This document shows positions 49,283 to 58,359 of a stretch of 64,000 bases of DNA, one piece after another (position 1 is the stretch's first letter; every line of letters starts with the position of its first letter). Position numbers and translations under genes: made by a program. The notes below the pieces were generated by a model, which was not told the origin of the DNA, did no database searches, and saw nothing but the letters and a program-made list of their open reading frames with translations. The stretch lies in contig NZ_JAUXYL010000023.1 of the NCBI RefSeq assembly GCF_030694375.1, forward strand, positions 229,201-293,200, read 5' to 3'. The DNA comes from Algoriphagus sp. GTDB lineage: Bacteria; Bacteroidota; Bacteroidia; Cytophagales; Cyclobacteriaceae.

Positions 49283-51709
49283 ATGTTCAAAAACTACTTC
49301 AAAATCGTCTTCCGGAATTCCAAAAAGCATCCGATGTATGTACTGATCAATTTGATTGGGCTGGCCATCGGTATGGCTGTCAGCATCGTGATTTTGTTGT
49401 ATGTTCAGTTTGAATTGAGCTATGACAAACACCACCCCGATGCCGACCGAATATATCGTGTGAGCAGGGCTTGGTTCAATCAGGATGGAACTGAAAGTTT
49501 ACATTTGGGGCATTTGGCACCACCTTTCGGCCCATTGATTCAGTCAGACTTTCAGGAGGACGTGGAGGCTTCAGCCCGACTTTTCAACTTTAATGCATTG
49601 ATTAAATCCAGAGGAAATTCAATGGAGGAGGAGCGGTTTTTCTTTGCCGATCCGGAATCGTTCGACCTGTTTTCATGGGAAATAATTGAAGGTGAAGCCC
49701 AAAAAGCCCTGAGGGAAGGGGATGGAATTATACTGACTGAAAGTACGGCTAGACGGTATTTTGGTGATGAATCAGCAATCGGTAAAGAATTAATGGCAGA
49801 ATTGGCAGGTCAGGAATTCACCTTTCAAGTGCGAGGCGTGATAAGGGATATGCCGGAAAACTCCCATTTTCATGTGGATTTTCTCGCTTCTATGATTCCT
49901 GTGGTTCAGTTTTACGGAGGACAGGAAGCCTTCATGTCCAACTATGGCTCCAATAATTTTTCCACCTTCATCAAATTGGCTGAAGGGGTTGACGGGAAGG
50001 CATTCGAAGCCAAACTTCCTGCGATGATCGACCGACACATGGGCGAAAATCAGGCAGGAATACCGATGTCAAAAGGTACAAAACTTACACTTTGGCCAAT
50101 CACAGACGTTCATCTCTATTCCAATTTGGCTTCTGAAATCGAACCTAACGGGAACATCGCGTATGTATTTGTCTATCTGGCAGTGGCGCTTTTTATTCTC
50201 CTGATCGCCTGTATCAATTTCATGAATCTTTCTACTGCAAGGTCTTCCTTGAGATCCATGGAAGTGGGGCTTCGCAAAGTAATGGGAGCGGATAAAATGG
50301 TTTTGATCCGTCAGTTTATGGGAGAATCTTTCGTTATGACACTTTTTGCGATGATTTTTGCGATCCTGTTGGTTTACTTGTTTTTGCCGACCTTTTCTGA
50401 TTTTACCGAAAAGCGGCTAAGTCTGAATTTCATTGAAAACCCGCAATATCTCCTGGGGATTTTTGGATTGATCGTTTTTGTGGGTTTGATTTCCGGAAGT
50501 TATCCTGCCTTGTTTCTGTCGGGCTTTATGCCTGCAAAAGTGCTAAAGGGTGCATTCAAAGCCGGAAAAGGTCATGAAAATTTCCGATCTGTATTGGTCA
50601 TTGGACAATTTGCCATTTCTGTGATCCTCATTGTAGCAGTTTTGGTGGTGGTACGGCAGCTGAACTATATGCAAAGCAAAGATTTGGGTTTTCAGAAGGA
50701 AGATATTTTGGTCCTACCAAATAGTTCACAAATCAATTCGAATTATCTCATTATAAAAGATCGACTGGAAAACCATCCCGGAATTAAGGAAGTGAGCATT
50801 TCCAGCCGGGTTCCTTCCGGAAGATTGCTGGATTCACAGGGTACTACTGCGGAAGTAAACGGTGAACTGACACAACTCAATGTCCGCATTGCAGATATTC
50901 ATGTAGCCCACAATTTCCTGGATACTTATGGGATTCCATTGAAAGCGGGTCGGGATTTCGACTTCCAGCGAGCCAGTGATTCTACCGAAGCTTTTATCTT
51001 AAATGAGGCTGCAATACGAGCCATAGGTTGGGCAAATTCTGAGGAAGCTGTTGGAAAGCAATTTCTCTACGGTGACCGAAGAGGCTTTGTAACAGGTGTG
51101 ATGCAGGATTTTCATTTCGAAAGTCTCCATCAGCCTATCGTGCCCATAGTTTTCATGATTTCTCAAAATCGAAACAATCAGGTCAGCATCAAGATCGATG
51201 CGGCCCAGCGGGAAGAAGTTTTGGCCTACTTGGAGGGAGAATGGGCTCAGTTGCGTCCTGATTATCCTTTTGAACCGCTATTTGTGGATGAAGGATTCAA
51301 CAGGCAATATGAGGCCGAAGCCAAAGTGAAGACAATATTCACCTTCTTTTCTGTTTTGGCGATATTGATTTCGATTCTCGGATTATTAGGTTTGGTGACT
51401 TTTGCGACTGAGCAACGGACCCGCGAAATCGGCATCCGGAAAGTGATGGGAGCGGAGACAGGCAATATCTTGGTGTTGCTTGGCAAAGATTTCCTTAAGC
51501 TTGTGGCGATTGGCTTTTTGATTGCCATCCCGGTATCATGGTTCGGAATGAACAATTGGCTGGAAGATTTCGCCTACAAGACAGGCATCGGCTGGACCAC
51601 TTTTCTGTGGGCTGGTCTGATCGCCGGAATCATCGCTGCCGCCACTGTTACTTTCCAAACCCTCAAAGCGGCTTGGTCAAATCCTATAAAGAGTATTAAG
51701 AATGAGTAG
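49283..51709 (+). CDS. ABC transporter permease, FtsX/MacB type (5 of 5)
   Basis: An 808-residue paralogue: INLIGLAIGMAVSIVILLYVQFELSYDKHH at the first helix, ACINFMNLSTARSSLRSMEVGLRKVMGAD in the first FtsX domain, and TEQRTREIGIRKVMGAE in the last. Slightly different from the RAKE form (RSME) but otherwise full length. Last gene of the array; its end faces the bestrophin gene with inverted word-repeat arms between. Confidence 0.92.
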   Translation: MFKNYFKIVFRNSKKHPMYVLINLIGLAIGMAVSIVILLYVQFELSYDKHHPDADRIYRVSRAWFNQDGTESLHLGHLAPPFGPLIQSDFQEDVEASARLFNFNALIKSRGNSMEEERFFFADPESFDLFSWEIIEGEAQKALREGDGIILTESTARRYFGDESAIGKELMAELAGQEFTFQVRGVIRDMPENSHFHVDFLASMIPVVQFYGGQEAFMSNYGSNNFSTFIKLAEGVDGKAFEAKLPAMIDRHMGENQAGIPMSKGTKLTLWPITDVHLYSNLASEIEPNGNIAYVFVYLAVALFILLIACINFMNLSTARSSLRSMEVGLRKVMGADKMVLIRQFMGESFVMTLFAMIFAILLVYLFLPTFSDFTEKRLSLNFIENPQYLLGIFGLIVFVGLISGSYPALFLSGFMPAKVLKGAFKAGKGHENFRSVLVIGQFAISVILIVAVLVVVRQLNYMQSKDLGFQKEDILVLPNSSQINSNYLIIKDRLENHPGIKEVSISSRVPSGRLLDSQGTTAEVNGELTQLNVRIADIHVAHNFLDTYGIPLKAGRDFDFQRASDSTEAFILNEAAIRAIGWANSEEAVGKQFLYGDRRGFVTGVMQDFHFESLHQPIVPIVFMISQNRNNQVSIKIDAAQREEVLAYLEGEWAQLRPDYPFEPLFVDEGFNRQYEAEAKVKTIFTFFSVLAILISILGLLGLVTFATEQRTREIGIRKVMGAETGNILVLLGKDFLKLVAIGFLIAIPVSWFGMNNWLEDFAYKTGIGWTTFLWAGLIAGIIAAATVTFQTLKAAWSNPIKSIKNE

Positions 51710-51874
51710 GAGGTTGGGGAGTTAGGAGGTCGGGAAGCAGGGAAGTTTGGAGATTCTGGGAATATGGTAGAAATACGATAGAAATAGGCTCCCTGCGGTC
51801 GCGAAATAAGATTTAAGATATCTAGCCCCATACCTCCTGGCCTCCTAACCTCCATACTTCCCAGCCTCCAACTT
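51705..51874. repeat. Inverted G-rich/C-rich word-repeat arms between convergent genes
   Basis: The left arm (51705-51767) is AGGAGGTTGGGGAGTTAGG and variants; the right arm (51827-51874) is CCTCCTAACCTCCATACTTC and variants. As imperfect reverse complements about 60 bases apart they can form a long hairpin after both the permease and the bestrophin gene. The vocabulary matches the arms at 37331-37945. Confidence 0.68.
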
Positions 51875-51875
51875 T

Positions 51876-52862
51876 CTACATCAAAAACCCATTCTCCACC
51901 GGATAAGGCTCGGGAATGTCCTTTTCCTCCAGCAATTCCAGCAAATCAATTTCGATAACCCGTGAGATAGAAGAAATGGGCACATCATTGTATCCTCCCT
52001 CAAATGGGTTTTCGGAATAATCCCCGATTCGGTCTACCAAAAAGAAAACCCAAATAATAACTGTTGAGAAAGGCACAGTGAGCCAATAATGCAATTTGCT
52101 GGATTGCTCAAAGATATCGAGCAAACCAAATGGAATCATTGCGCAAAATATAAAATTGATAAACAAGCCGGTAGAGGCATACTGTCGGGGAAAGGGGAAA
52201 TTTTTGATTCGCTCGGACATGCCCTGATTGTCGATAAGTTTTGAGATCAATTGCTGAAGCCATACATGCTTATATTCTGTGATTCCTCCGCTTTCCTCCA
52301 GTTTTTTCAACTCATGACTTTGTGTTTTCAGTAGCTGAAGTGGAATATTGTTAAATGTTTTTAACCGCTTGATCTCCTCTTTATTCAGGTATTTTTCGAG
52401 TTCGGGATCCAGCCCTTTTAGCCCTTCTTGCTGGTAATAGGGGGTAAAAACCAAATTCTCAACTTTGGCATTGTGCTCCCAGGATTTTTCTTTCCTCATG
52501 GCATGCTTAAGCGCCATTAACCAGGAAAGGTGTCGATAGACGAATTGTTTTTTCCAGGAAAAAGGAACTTCGGAATTGGGTAAATTCAATATCCCAATTG
52601 CAATAGACCTGCTGTCATTGACGATGGCGCCCCAGATTTTCCGGGCTTCCCAAGCTCGGTCGTAGGAGCTGTTGTTCTTGAAACCCAAGTAAAAAGCCAC
52701 TGCAATACCGATAACTGAGATAGGCTGCCAAGGAAGTGAAAACGGGATTCCGGTGACTTCATAGAGTATGATTACGGCCGCCGAATAAAACAGCGCATTG
52801 ATTAATGGTTTTTTTGACCAGCGTATGGTGCTCCAAATATGATAATGCCTGTTGACGTACAT
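51876..52862 (-). CDS. Bestrophin-family anion channel
   Basis: A 328-residue protein of the bacterial bestrophin group. Visible are the N-terminal SKKPLINALFYSAAVIILYE helix, PLSVIG-type pore segment (ISVIGIAVAFYLGFKNNSSYDRAWEARKIWG) and the C-terminal DNPFEGG-like ENPFEGGYNDVPISSISRVIEIDL. Bestrophins form pentameric anion or cation channels in the inner membrane. Divergent from the phosphate transporter with 89 bases between. Confidence 0.92.
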   Translation of the reverse strand: MYVNRHYHIWSTIRWSKKPLINALFYSAAVIILYEVTGIPFSLPWQPISVIGIAVAFYLGFKNNSSYDRAWEARKIWGAIVNDSRSIAIGILNLPNSEVPFSWKKQFVYRHLSWLMALKHAMRKEKSWEHNAKVENLVFTPYYQQEGLKGLDPELEKYLNKEEIKRLKTFNNIPLQLLKTQSHELKKLEESGGITEYKHVWLQQLISKLIDNQGMSERIKNFPFPRQYASTGLFINFIFCAMIPFGLLDIFEQSSKLHYWLTVPFSTVIIWVFFLVDRIGDYSENPFEGGYNDVPISSISRVIEIDLLELLEEKDIPEPYPVENGFLM

Positions 52863-52951
52863 GAGTGGTGGTTTTGGTTTAGAATATCAAAAAGTTATCC
52901 CGATTATCCAATTCAAAAATCTTAAACACACAAATTTTTCGTACTTGTTTC

Positions 52952-54046
52952 ATGATTTGGACGGTATTGGTGCTGGCTGTTGCATTTTTCGCATACAGTA
53001 ATGGAGCAAATGACAATTTCAAAGGATTTGCCACAATCTATGGAAGTGGAAAGTTGTCTTACAAAAAGGCAATCACCTGGGCTACGATCACCACCTTTCT
53101 CGGGTCTTTGGCAGCGATTATCTTGGCTGTGAACTTGGTTAAGAGTTTTTCCGGTCGTGGGCTTGTTCCCGATAGCATTGTCGCTGATCCGATTTTTGCC
53201 GTTTCGGTTGCCATGGGTGCAGCTATGACGATTATCCTCGCTACCAAAATCGGAATGCCCGTTTCGAGTACCCATGCAATGGTCGGGGCATTGGTTGGAA
53301 CCGGCTTGGCCATTTCTGGTGGGGAAGTGGCTTTTTCCAAATTGGCTACTGTCTTCGTTCTTCCTTTGATTTTGACGCCTGTTTGCTCGGCGTTTTTGTC
53401 TTACATTCTCCTGCGGTTTCAGCTGAAATCCCTTAGGGATGAGCGAAACTGTGTTTGTATTCCTGAGGAAAAAGTGTTGGTGCAAACCACCGAAAATAGA
53501 CAAGTGTTGGAACTGCCTTCCTTGATTTTCGAAAAGTCAGAAAATTGTGATCAAATCCCGGTAAAATCTGTTTTTTCCTTTGACCGGGAAAAGGCTGAAG
53601 ACTATCTCCATTTTTTCAGTGCAGGTTTGGTCAGCTTTGCCCGTGGGCTAAACGATACCCCAAAAATCGTGGCCTTGCTAATTCTGATTCCTTTTCTCAA
53701 TGTCCAAGCCGGGATGGTTTTGGTAGCCCTGGTCATGGCCATTGGCGGTCTGATTAATTCCCGGAAAATAGCCGAAACCATGAGTCATAAGATGACCTCG
53801 ATGACGGGTAGACAGGGACTTTCCGCCAATTTGATTACCAGCAGTTTGGTGATGGGAGCCTCAGTTTTTGGCTTGCCAGCTTCTACGACGCACGTCTCAG
53901 TAGGCGCTTTGGCAGGAATGGGTTGGGCCAATGGTACGGCTAATTTTCAAGTTTTGAGGCAAATCCTGATGGCTTGGATGATGACTTTGCCCTTGGGCGC
54001 GGTGCTTGGGATAGGGGCGTATTATTTGGTGCAGACGATCTTTTGA
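52952..54046 (+). CDS. Inorganic phosphate transporter, PiT family
   Basis: A 364-residue protein with about ten helices and the two PiT repeats: FFAYSNGANDNFKGFATIYG at the start and SFARGLNDTPKIVAL near 230, plus VSSTHAMVGALVG and ASTTHVSVGALAG. It takes up phosphate with Na+ or H+. No DUF47 accessory gene is adjacent. The first ATG gives a very short N-terminus, normal for the Bacteroidota group. Confidence 0.92.
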   Translation: MIWTVLVLAVAFFAYSNGANDNFKGFATIYGSGKLSYKKAITWATITTFLGSLAAIILAVNLVKSFSGRGLVPDSIVADPIFAVSVAMGAAMTIILATKIGMPVSSTHAMVGALVGTGLAISGGEVAFSKLATVFVLPLILTPVCSAFLSYILLRFQLKSLRDERNCVCIPEEKVLVQTTENRQVLELPSLIFEKSENCDQIPVKSVFSFDREKAEDYLHFFSAGLVSFARGLNDTPKIVALLILIPFLNVQAGMVLVALVMAIGGLINSRKIAETMSHKMTSMTGRQGLSANLITSSLVMGASVFGLPASTTHVSVGALAGMGWANGTANFQVLRQILMAWMMTLPLGAVLGIGAYYLVQTIF

Positions 54047-54268
54047 GAAGCAAGAAGCTAGATAATAAGTCAAAAAGCGCGAAGGACGAAAGAAAGATTT
54101 ACGCCCCCGTGGGTTCCTGTCTGCCGTTAGGTAGATCCCCACTTACAGCTCCTTCACTTCAATGAAGGCTTTTCAAAACAAATCGCAAGAGATTTTAATG
54201 TATAGCAGAGATGAAGAAGTTGATCTTTTCTTTTCCGAAAAAAACATAATCAATTTAAATACAATCAC

Positions 54269-54286
54269 GTGAGTGGAGACACTCGC
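54269..54286. repeat. REP hairpin in the spacer 54047-54468
   Basis: GTGAGTGGAGACACTCGC is the inverted form of the hairpin at 63503-63526 (stem GAGTG/CACTC with a GAGA loop, TCTC there). Nearby CTCGACTCCGCTCGGACTGA (54303 on) looks like another REP-type palindrome half. The rest of this 422-base spacer has no recognised gene; TTGACCGTTGTCTGTTGACA at 54434 is word-repeat-like. Confidence 0.5.
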
Positions 54287-54468
54287 GTAGGCGAAAAGGT
54301 CCTCGACTCCGCTCGGACTGACACACTTTTATCCTATCAAAATCAATCTGTCATCGGTAGCGAAGTCGAAGTCCAATTCAGAAAGCTAAAGCCAGAAATC
54401 TGAAAAATCACTATTTACAATTTGCTGTCGACTGTTGACCGTTGTCTGTTGACAATAATTAATTCCAA

Positions 54469-57400
54469 TCAAAAACTATAAGTCAGACCCAATTGCATTT
54501 GCCATCTCGATTCGATCGGATCGATCAGCCAGGGAGTTCCTTCGGGATTTTTAAACTGAAATACTGGCCTTTCACCCTCAATACCCACAAAATCAATCAG
54601 TCCAAAGCCTGAGTTCTGCACATTGGGGACAAAATGCTGTTTACCCCAATTTCGGTTTAGCAGGTTTCCGAAGTTGAACACATCCAAGGTAAGATTCAGC
54701 TGATTACCATTGTCACTGAATACCCTGTTAGAACTCAGACGGAGATCCAACTGATGATTCCAGGGTGTGCGTGCGGCATTTCGTTCAGCATAGCTTCCCC
54801 GATTGGCTTTTAGATAGGAATTGGAATTCAAATAGGCGTTCAGCTGCTGCCATTGTTCGGATTCACTGACTCGGATCTGACCATTAGAATTTCTGATTGG
54901 TCTGAATTTAATGTCTTCCTGTTTTTCCGGGATATAGATCAGGTCATTTTTTGCAGAACCGTCCCGATTCAGATCACCTTCATACACGAATGTAAAAGGG
55001 CTGCCTGCACGGCCGTTGTAAACCAGCCCGATGGTCATGAATTGCTTCTTGCCCAGCCCGAAATTCAGAAATTGGGTTGAAATGATTTTATGCCTCAGAT
55101 CAAAGTTGGAATAGGATAAATCAGGATTGTTTGCATTGACAGCCTGATTCCATTCAAAATTCGCCGCATGCGAGCTCCTGACTGTGCTGGAGATGTCTTT
55201 GCTCTCACCAAAGGTATAGCCGATATATCCCTGGTAGATTTTTGTTTTTTTGCTAAGCCCGGCGGTCAGATTATACCGCCATCCCTGATTGGTATTGGTG
55301 AGCAAGAAGACGTTAGTGAAATTCGGATTGATTTGGATGGATTTGCCGCCAGAGAGAAAATAGGTTCGATTGTCTGCTCCTGAAAAATTCCCGACAGAAT
55401 CTTTCCTGTTGATAGACTGGAAAAGCAATCCGCTCATGACCTTGGCATAGGTAGCTTCCAGGGTAAGTTCAAAACCGTTTGCAAGCCGGATATCTGTTGC
55501 GAAATTGGTCTTCCAGTCCCGGGGAAGCTGAAAGCCATTGTCCACTAAGTTAATCTCGGTGAGCCCAGGCTGTAGGTTCCTGAGCTCTGACAGATCCTTG
55601 CTGATGGGCAAAGGCCCGGAAGGCCGGAGGTCGATGTTGTTGTAGGTAATTCCGGAATTGTAGTGCACATAGGCGTACCACAAAAACGGCATTCGGCTGG
55701 TGAATAGCCCGCTCCCTCCTCTGAAAAGCACATTTTCTTTCCATCGGTAATCAAAACTTATTCTCGGATTCAACTGAGGTTTGGTATTGATGTCGTTTTC
55801 AAATCGGGAGAATTCGGGATTGTCCTTCAGATTTTGATTGAGTGGAAACTCCCCGATGTGATTCTGCATGTCCACCCGCACTCCCGCTTGAATATTCAGT
55901 TTTTGATTGACCCGATATTCATCCTGGGCATAAAGGGCAAGCAACAGCACACTGTAATCCGCTGATGGAGTGTTTCGGTTCAATTCAAAATCATTGTTCT
56001 GGGCATTGTACACCCCTCGAACCCGCGAAGGAAGATCATTGAAAAAAGCAGTTTCTGATGGGTATTGCCAGCGCCCGTTGTAGGCAGTGAGGAATTTGTA
56101 TTGGATCGAGCTGAATTCCGCATTTCCTCCCAAAGTAAAAATGTGTTTGTCTTTGTAAACGGTGAGGTTGTCTGAAATTTGGGTCGTACTGAGATCGAGT
56201 CCATAAATTGCGGCTTCACGGTAAGTTCCCGCAAAAATGGTATTGGCAGTGTTGTAGGTAATTTCCAGGTGGGGAAAAACCGATCCATCATAAGTCCGAT
56301 TGTCATTCACGCGGGTATTGCCAATGGTGAATTTATTGGACAGGTTTGAGCCCAGATTGCTTTTAAGCTCAGCCAGAAAACTGTTGGTGAATGTGTTATG
56401 TCTGTATCCCTGATTTCCAAAATTGAAAAAGTTTGGAGACCACTCCAAATTGTCCGCATAGCCCCGGACAAGATTATTTCTAAGGGTGAGTTTGTGCCGT
56501 TCGGACAGGTTGAAATCAAAGCGTAAGAAGTATTTGGTACTTGCACGTTCCAGAGAGGCAGCCTGAAAAAAGCCGGGGTCGTAACCATACCTGGCTTGCA
56601 AAGTATCTGAAATAGCTGTAACCAATTCCAGGGGAATATTGGAACTGGTACTTCCTGGTGCATTCAACAAGGGAGCGTTACGATACGCCCGCTCAACGTT
56701 AAGAAAGTAAAACAGCTTGTTTTTGATTATAGGACCGCCCAAACTCATACCAAATTGGGCGTCCTTAAATGCGGCCTTTTCCTGTTGTTCACCTCCGGCA
56801 AATTTTCCCTGCAGCAGTTCATTTCTCCCAAATCCATACAGGCTTCCGACAAAATCATTGGTTCCGCTTTTGGTCACGACATTGATGCTTGCACCTGAGA
56901 AATTACCATAGCTGACATCAAACGGGGCGATTTTGACCGAAAGTTCTTCAATCGCTCCAAAGCCAATGGGTTGTGTCCCGGCCAAACCACCCGGCGTACC
57001 CGATGCACTGGATCCCGCCGCCCCGCTGGCAGGTTCCTGAAATCCAAAGACATCATTGGTGGCCAAACCGTCAATGCTAAGATTGTTGAATCGGTAATTT
57101 GCGCCACCGAAAGAATTGAGATTGGACTCCGGCATCAGCCGGGTAGCGTCCTGTATGCTTCTGTTGAGCGAAGGGATTTTGGACAAAGTCGTACCGTCAA
57201 TGCTGGTTTCATTGCCCTTTTTGGGGTTTTCTATAAAATCTCCTACTGCAGTGATAAGTACTTCATCCAGCTGCCGATCCTCGGGTTTGAGAAGGATGTT
57301 GAGCGTGGTAGTCTTTCCCAGATTCACTTTAACCGACGTTTCGGAGAAGTCGGAAAAGCCAACATAGTGAACCGTGAGCAGGTAGGTATCTGCTGGAGGA

Positions 57401-57624
57401 AGTTGATTGAATTCGTAATAACCGTCATTTTGCGAGATGACATTGAATCTGCTCCCGTTGGAGCGGTTTTCAACACGAATCAAAGCTCCTGGAAGTGGGG
57501 TCTTATCGTTGTCCAATACAAAGCCCTGAAGTTTTCCGGTAGTTTCCTGTGCCCAAAGGGAAAGGCTACTCAAAAAAAGTAATATAAATGCGAGACAATA
57601 AGGCAGGGGTAGTTTTGCAACCAT
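54469..57624 (-). CDS. Oar-like TonB-dependent outer-membrane receptor
   Basis: A 1051-residue protein: signal peptide ending ...SLWAQ, a carboxypeptidase-regulatory-like beta domain (about 28-115: GKLQGFVLDNDKTPLPGALI), a plug (about 125-250: SIDGLATNDVFGFQEP, SYGNFSGASINVVTKSG) and a long beta-barrel ending ...QLGLTYSF. This is the Oar/adhesin-type subgroup rather than SusC: there is no SusD gene next to it and it lacks the SusC N-terminal motif. The substrate is unknown; such receptors import or secrete large ligands. Single gene. Confidence 0.9.
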   Translation of the reverse strand: MVAKLPLPYCLAFILLFLSSLSLWAQETTGKLQGFVLDNDKTPLPGALIRVENRSNGSRFNVISQNDGYYEFNQLPPADTYLLTVHYVGFSDFSETSVKVNLGKTTTLNILLKPEDRQLDEVLITAVGDFIENPKKGNETSIDGTTLSKIPSLNRSIQDATRLMPESNLNSFGGANYRFNNLSIDGLATNDVFGFQEPASGAAGSSASGTPGGLAGTQPIGFGAIEELSVKIAPFDVSYGNFSGASINVVTKSGTNDFVGSLYGFGRNELLQGKFAGGEQQEKAAFKDAQFGMSLGGPIIKNKLFYFLNVERAYRNAPLLNAPGSTSSNIPLELVTAISDTLQARYGYDPGFFQAASLERASTKYFLRFDFNLSERHKLTLRNNLVRGYADNLEWSPNFFNFGNQGYRHNTFTNSFLAELKSNLGSNLSNKFTIGNTRVNDNRTYDGSVFPHLEITYNTANTIFAGTYREAAIYGLDLSTTQISDNLTVYKDKHIFTLGGNAEFSSIQYKFLTAYNGRWQYPSETAFFNDLPSRVRGVYNAQNNDFELNRNTPSADYSVLLLALYAQDEYRVNQKLNIQAGVRVDMQNHIGEFPLNQNLKDNPEFSRFENDINTKPQLNPRISFDYRWKENVLFRGGSGLFTSRMPFLWYAYVHYNSGITYNNIDLRPSGPLPISKDLSELRNLQPGLTEINLVDNGFQLPRDWKTNFATDIRLANGFELTLEATYAKVMSGLLFQSINRKDSVGNFSGADNRTYFLSGGKSIQINPNFTNVFLLTNTNQGWRYNLTAGLSKKTKIYQGYIGYTFGESKDISSTVRSSHAANFEWNQAVNANNPDLSYSNFDLRHKIISTQFLNFGLGKKQFMTIGLVYNGRAGSPFTFVYEGDLNRDGSAKNDLIYIPEKQEDIKFRPIRNSNGQIRVSESEQWQQLNAYLNSNSYLKANRGSYAERNAARTPWNHQLDLRLSSNRVFSDNGNQLNLTLDVFNFGNLLNRNWGKQHFVPNVQNSGFGLIDFVGIEGERPVFQFKNPEGTPWLIDPIESRWQMQLGLTYSF

Positions 57625-57703
57625 TTAGATTAAGCTTTCCCAAATATACGAGGGTGAAGTATTATTCAGATGTAAGGAAAATGACAAGCCGAGTGAAAGC
57701 TGG

Positions 57704-58336
57704 TTAGGAATTTGGACCTCGTTTGAATTTGAGATATTGTCTGATCAACGGAATGGAGGTAATAGCGATCAATGTCAAAATGATCCATTCCAGGTAATGA
57801 ATAAGATCGGGAAAGATGATTTTTAGAAAATATCCAGCCAATACCAAACTCGAGGTCCAAACTAAAGCCCCGATGAGATTGTAAATCAGGAAATTCCGAA
57901 AATTGGATTTGATCAATCCAAGGCAAAGTGGCAGAAAGGTTCGGATGATCGGAATGAATCGTCCGATGATAATAGCACCATGCTGTCGCTTTTCGAAGTA
58001 AGAAGCTGCAATATTGAGATAGCTCGACTTGAAGAAAAGCGAGTCCGGTCTGCTCAACAGCCACTTGCCTAGCTTAAGACCTACGAAATAAGAGACGATA
58101 TATCCCAAAAAGGCTGCAGTAGCGATGTAAAATACCAAGGCATAGATGGAGACTTCCAAAATTGGCAGCCCGCAGAGCATACCCGCCAAAAACAGGAGTG
58201 AATCTCCGGGTAGAAAAAAACCGAAGAAAAGCCCGTTTTCAGTAAATACGATCGCCAATAACAGGAGCAACCCACCCCGCTGAATGATCAGTTCGGGACT
58301 TAACAGCTCTAAAATTGAATTGATAAATTCATACAT
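57704..58336 (-). CDS. DedA-family membrane protein
   Basis: A 210-residue protein with the VTT/DedA fold: ENGLFFGFFLPGDSLLFLAG near 32-51 (E...PGD, the family signature), FVGLKLGKWL, and GRFIPIIRTFLPLCLG near 130 with two Arg residues important in the family. DedA proteins flip polyprenyl-phosphate or phospholipids or support proton-motive force. Twenty-three bases separate it from the symporter gene upstream, so probably one transcript. Confidence 0.92.
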   Translation of the reverse strand: MYEFINSILELLSPELIIQRGGLLLLLAIVFTENGLFFGFFLPGDSLLFLAGMLCGLPILEVSIYALVFYIATAAFLGYIVSYFVGLKLGKWLLSRPDSLFFKSSYLNIAASYFEKRQHGAIIIGRFIPIIRTFLPLCLGLIKSNFRNFLIYNLIGALVWTSSLVLAGYFLKIIFPDLIHYLEWIILTLIAITSIPLIRQYLKFKRGPNS

Positions 58337-58359
58337 CAGATTTTTGGGTTTATCCGCGC

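Noticed and set aside
52922..53503. 193-codon frame antisense to the phosphate transporter
   Set aside because: Composition is low in hydrophobic runs, it lies wholly over the conserved PiT coding frame and shows no motif; it is a shadow.
56971..57582. 203-codon plus-strand frame inside the TonB receptor gene
   Set aside because: It mirrors the plug and regulatory domain on the other strand, and has no signal or domain.
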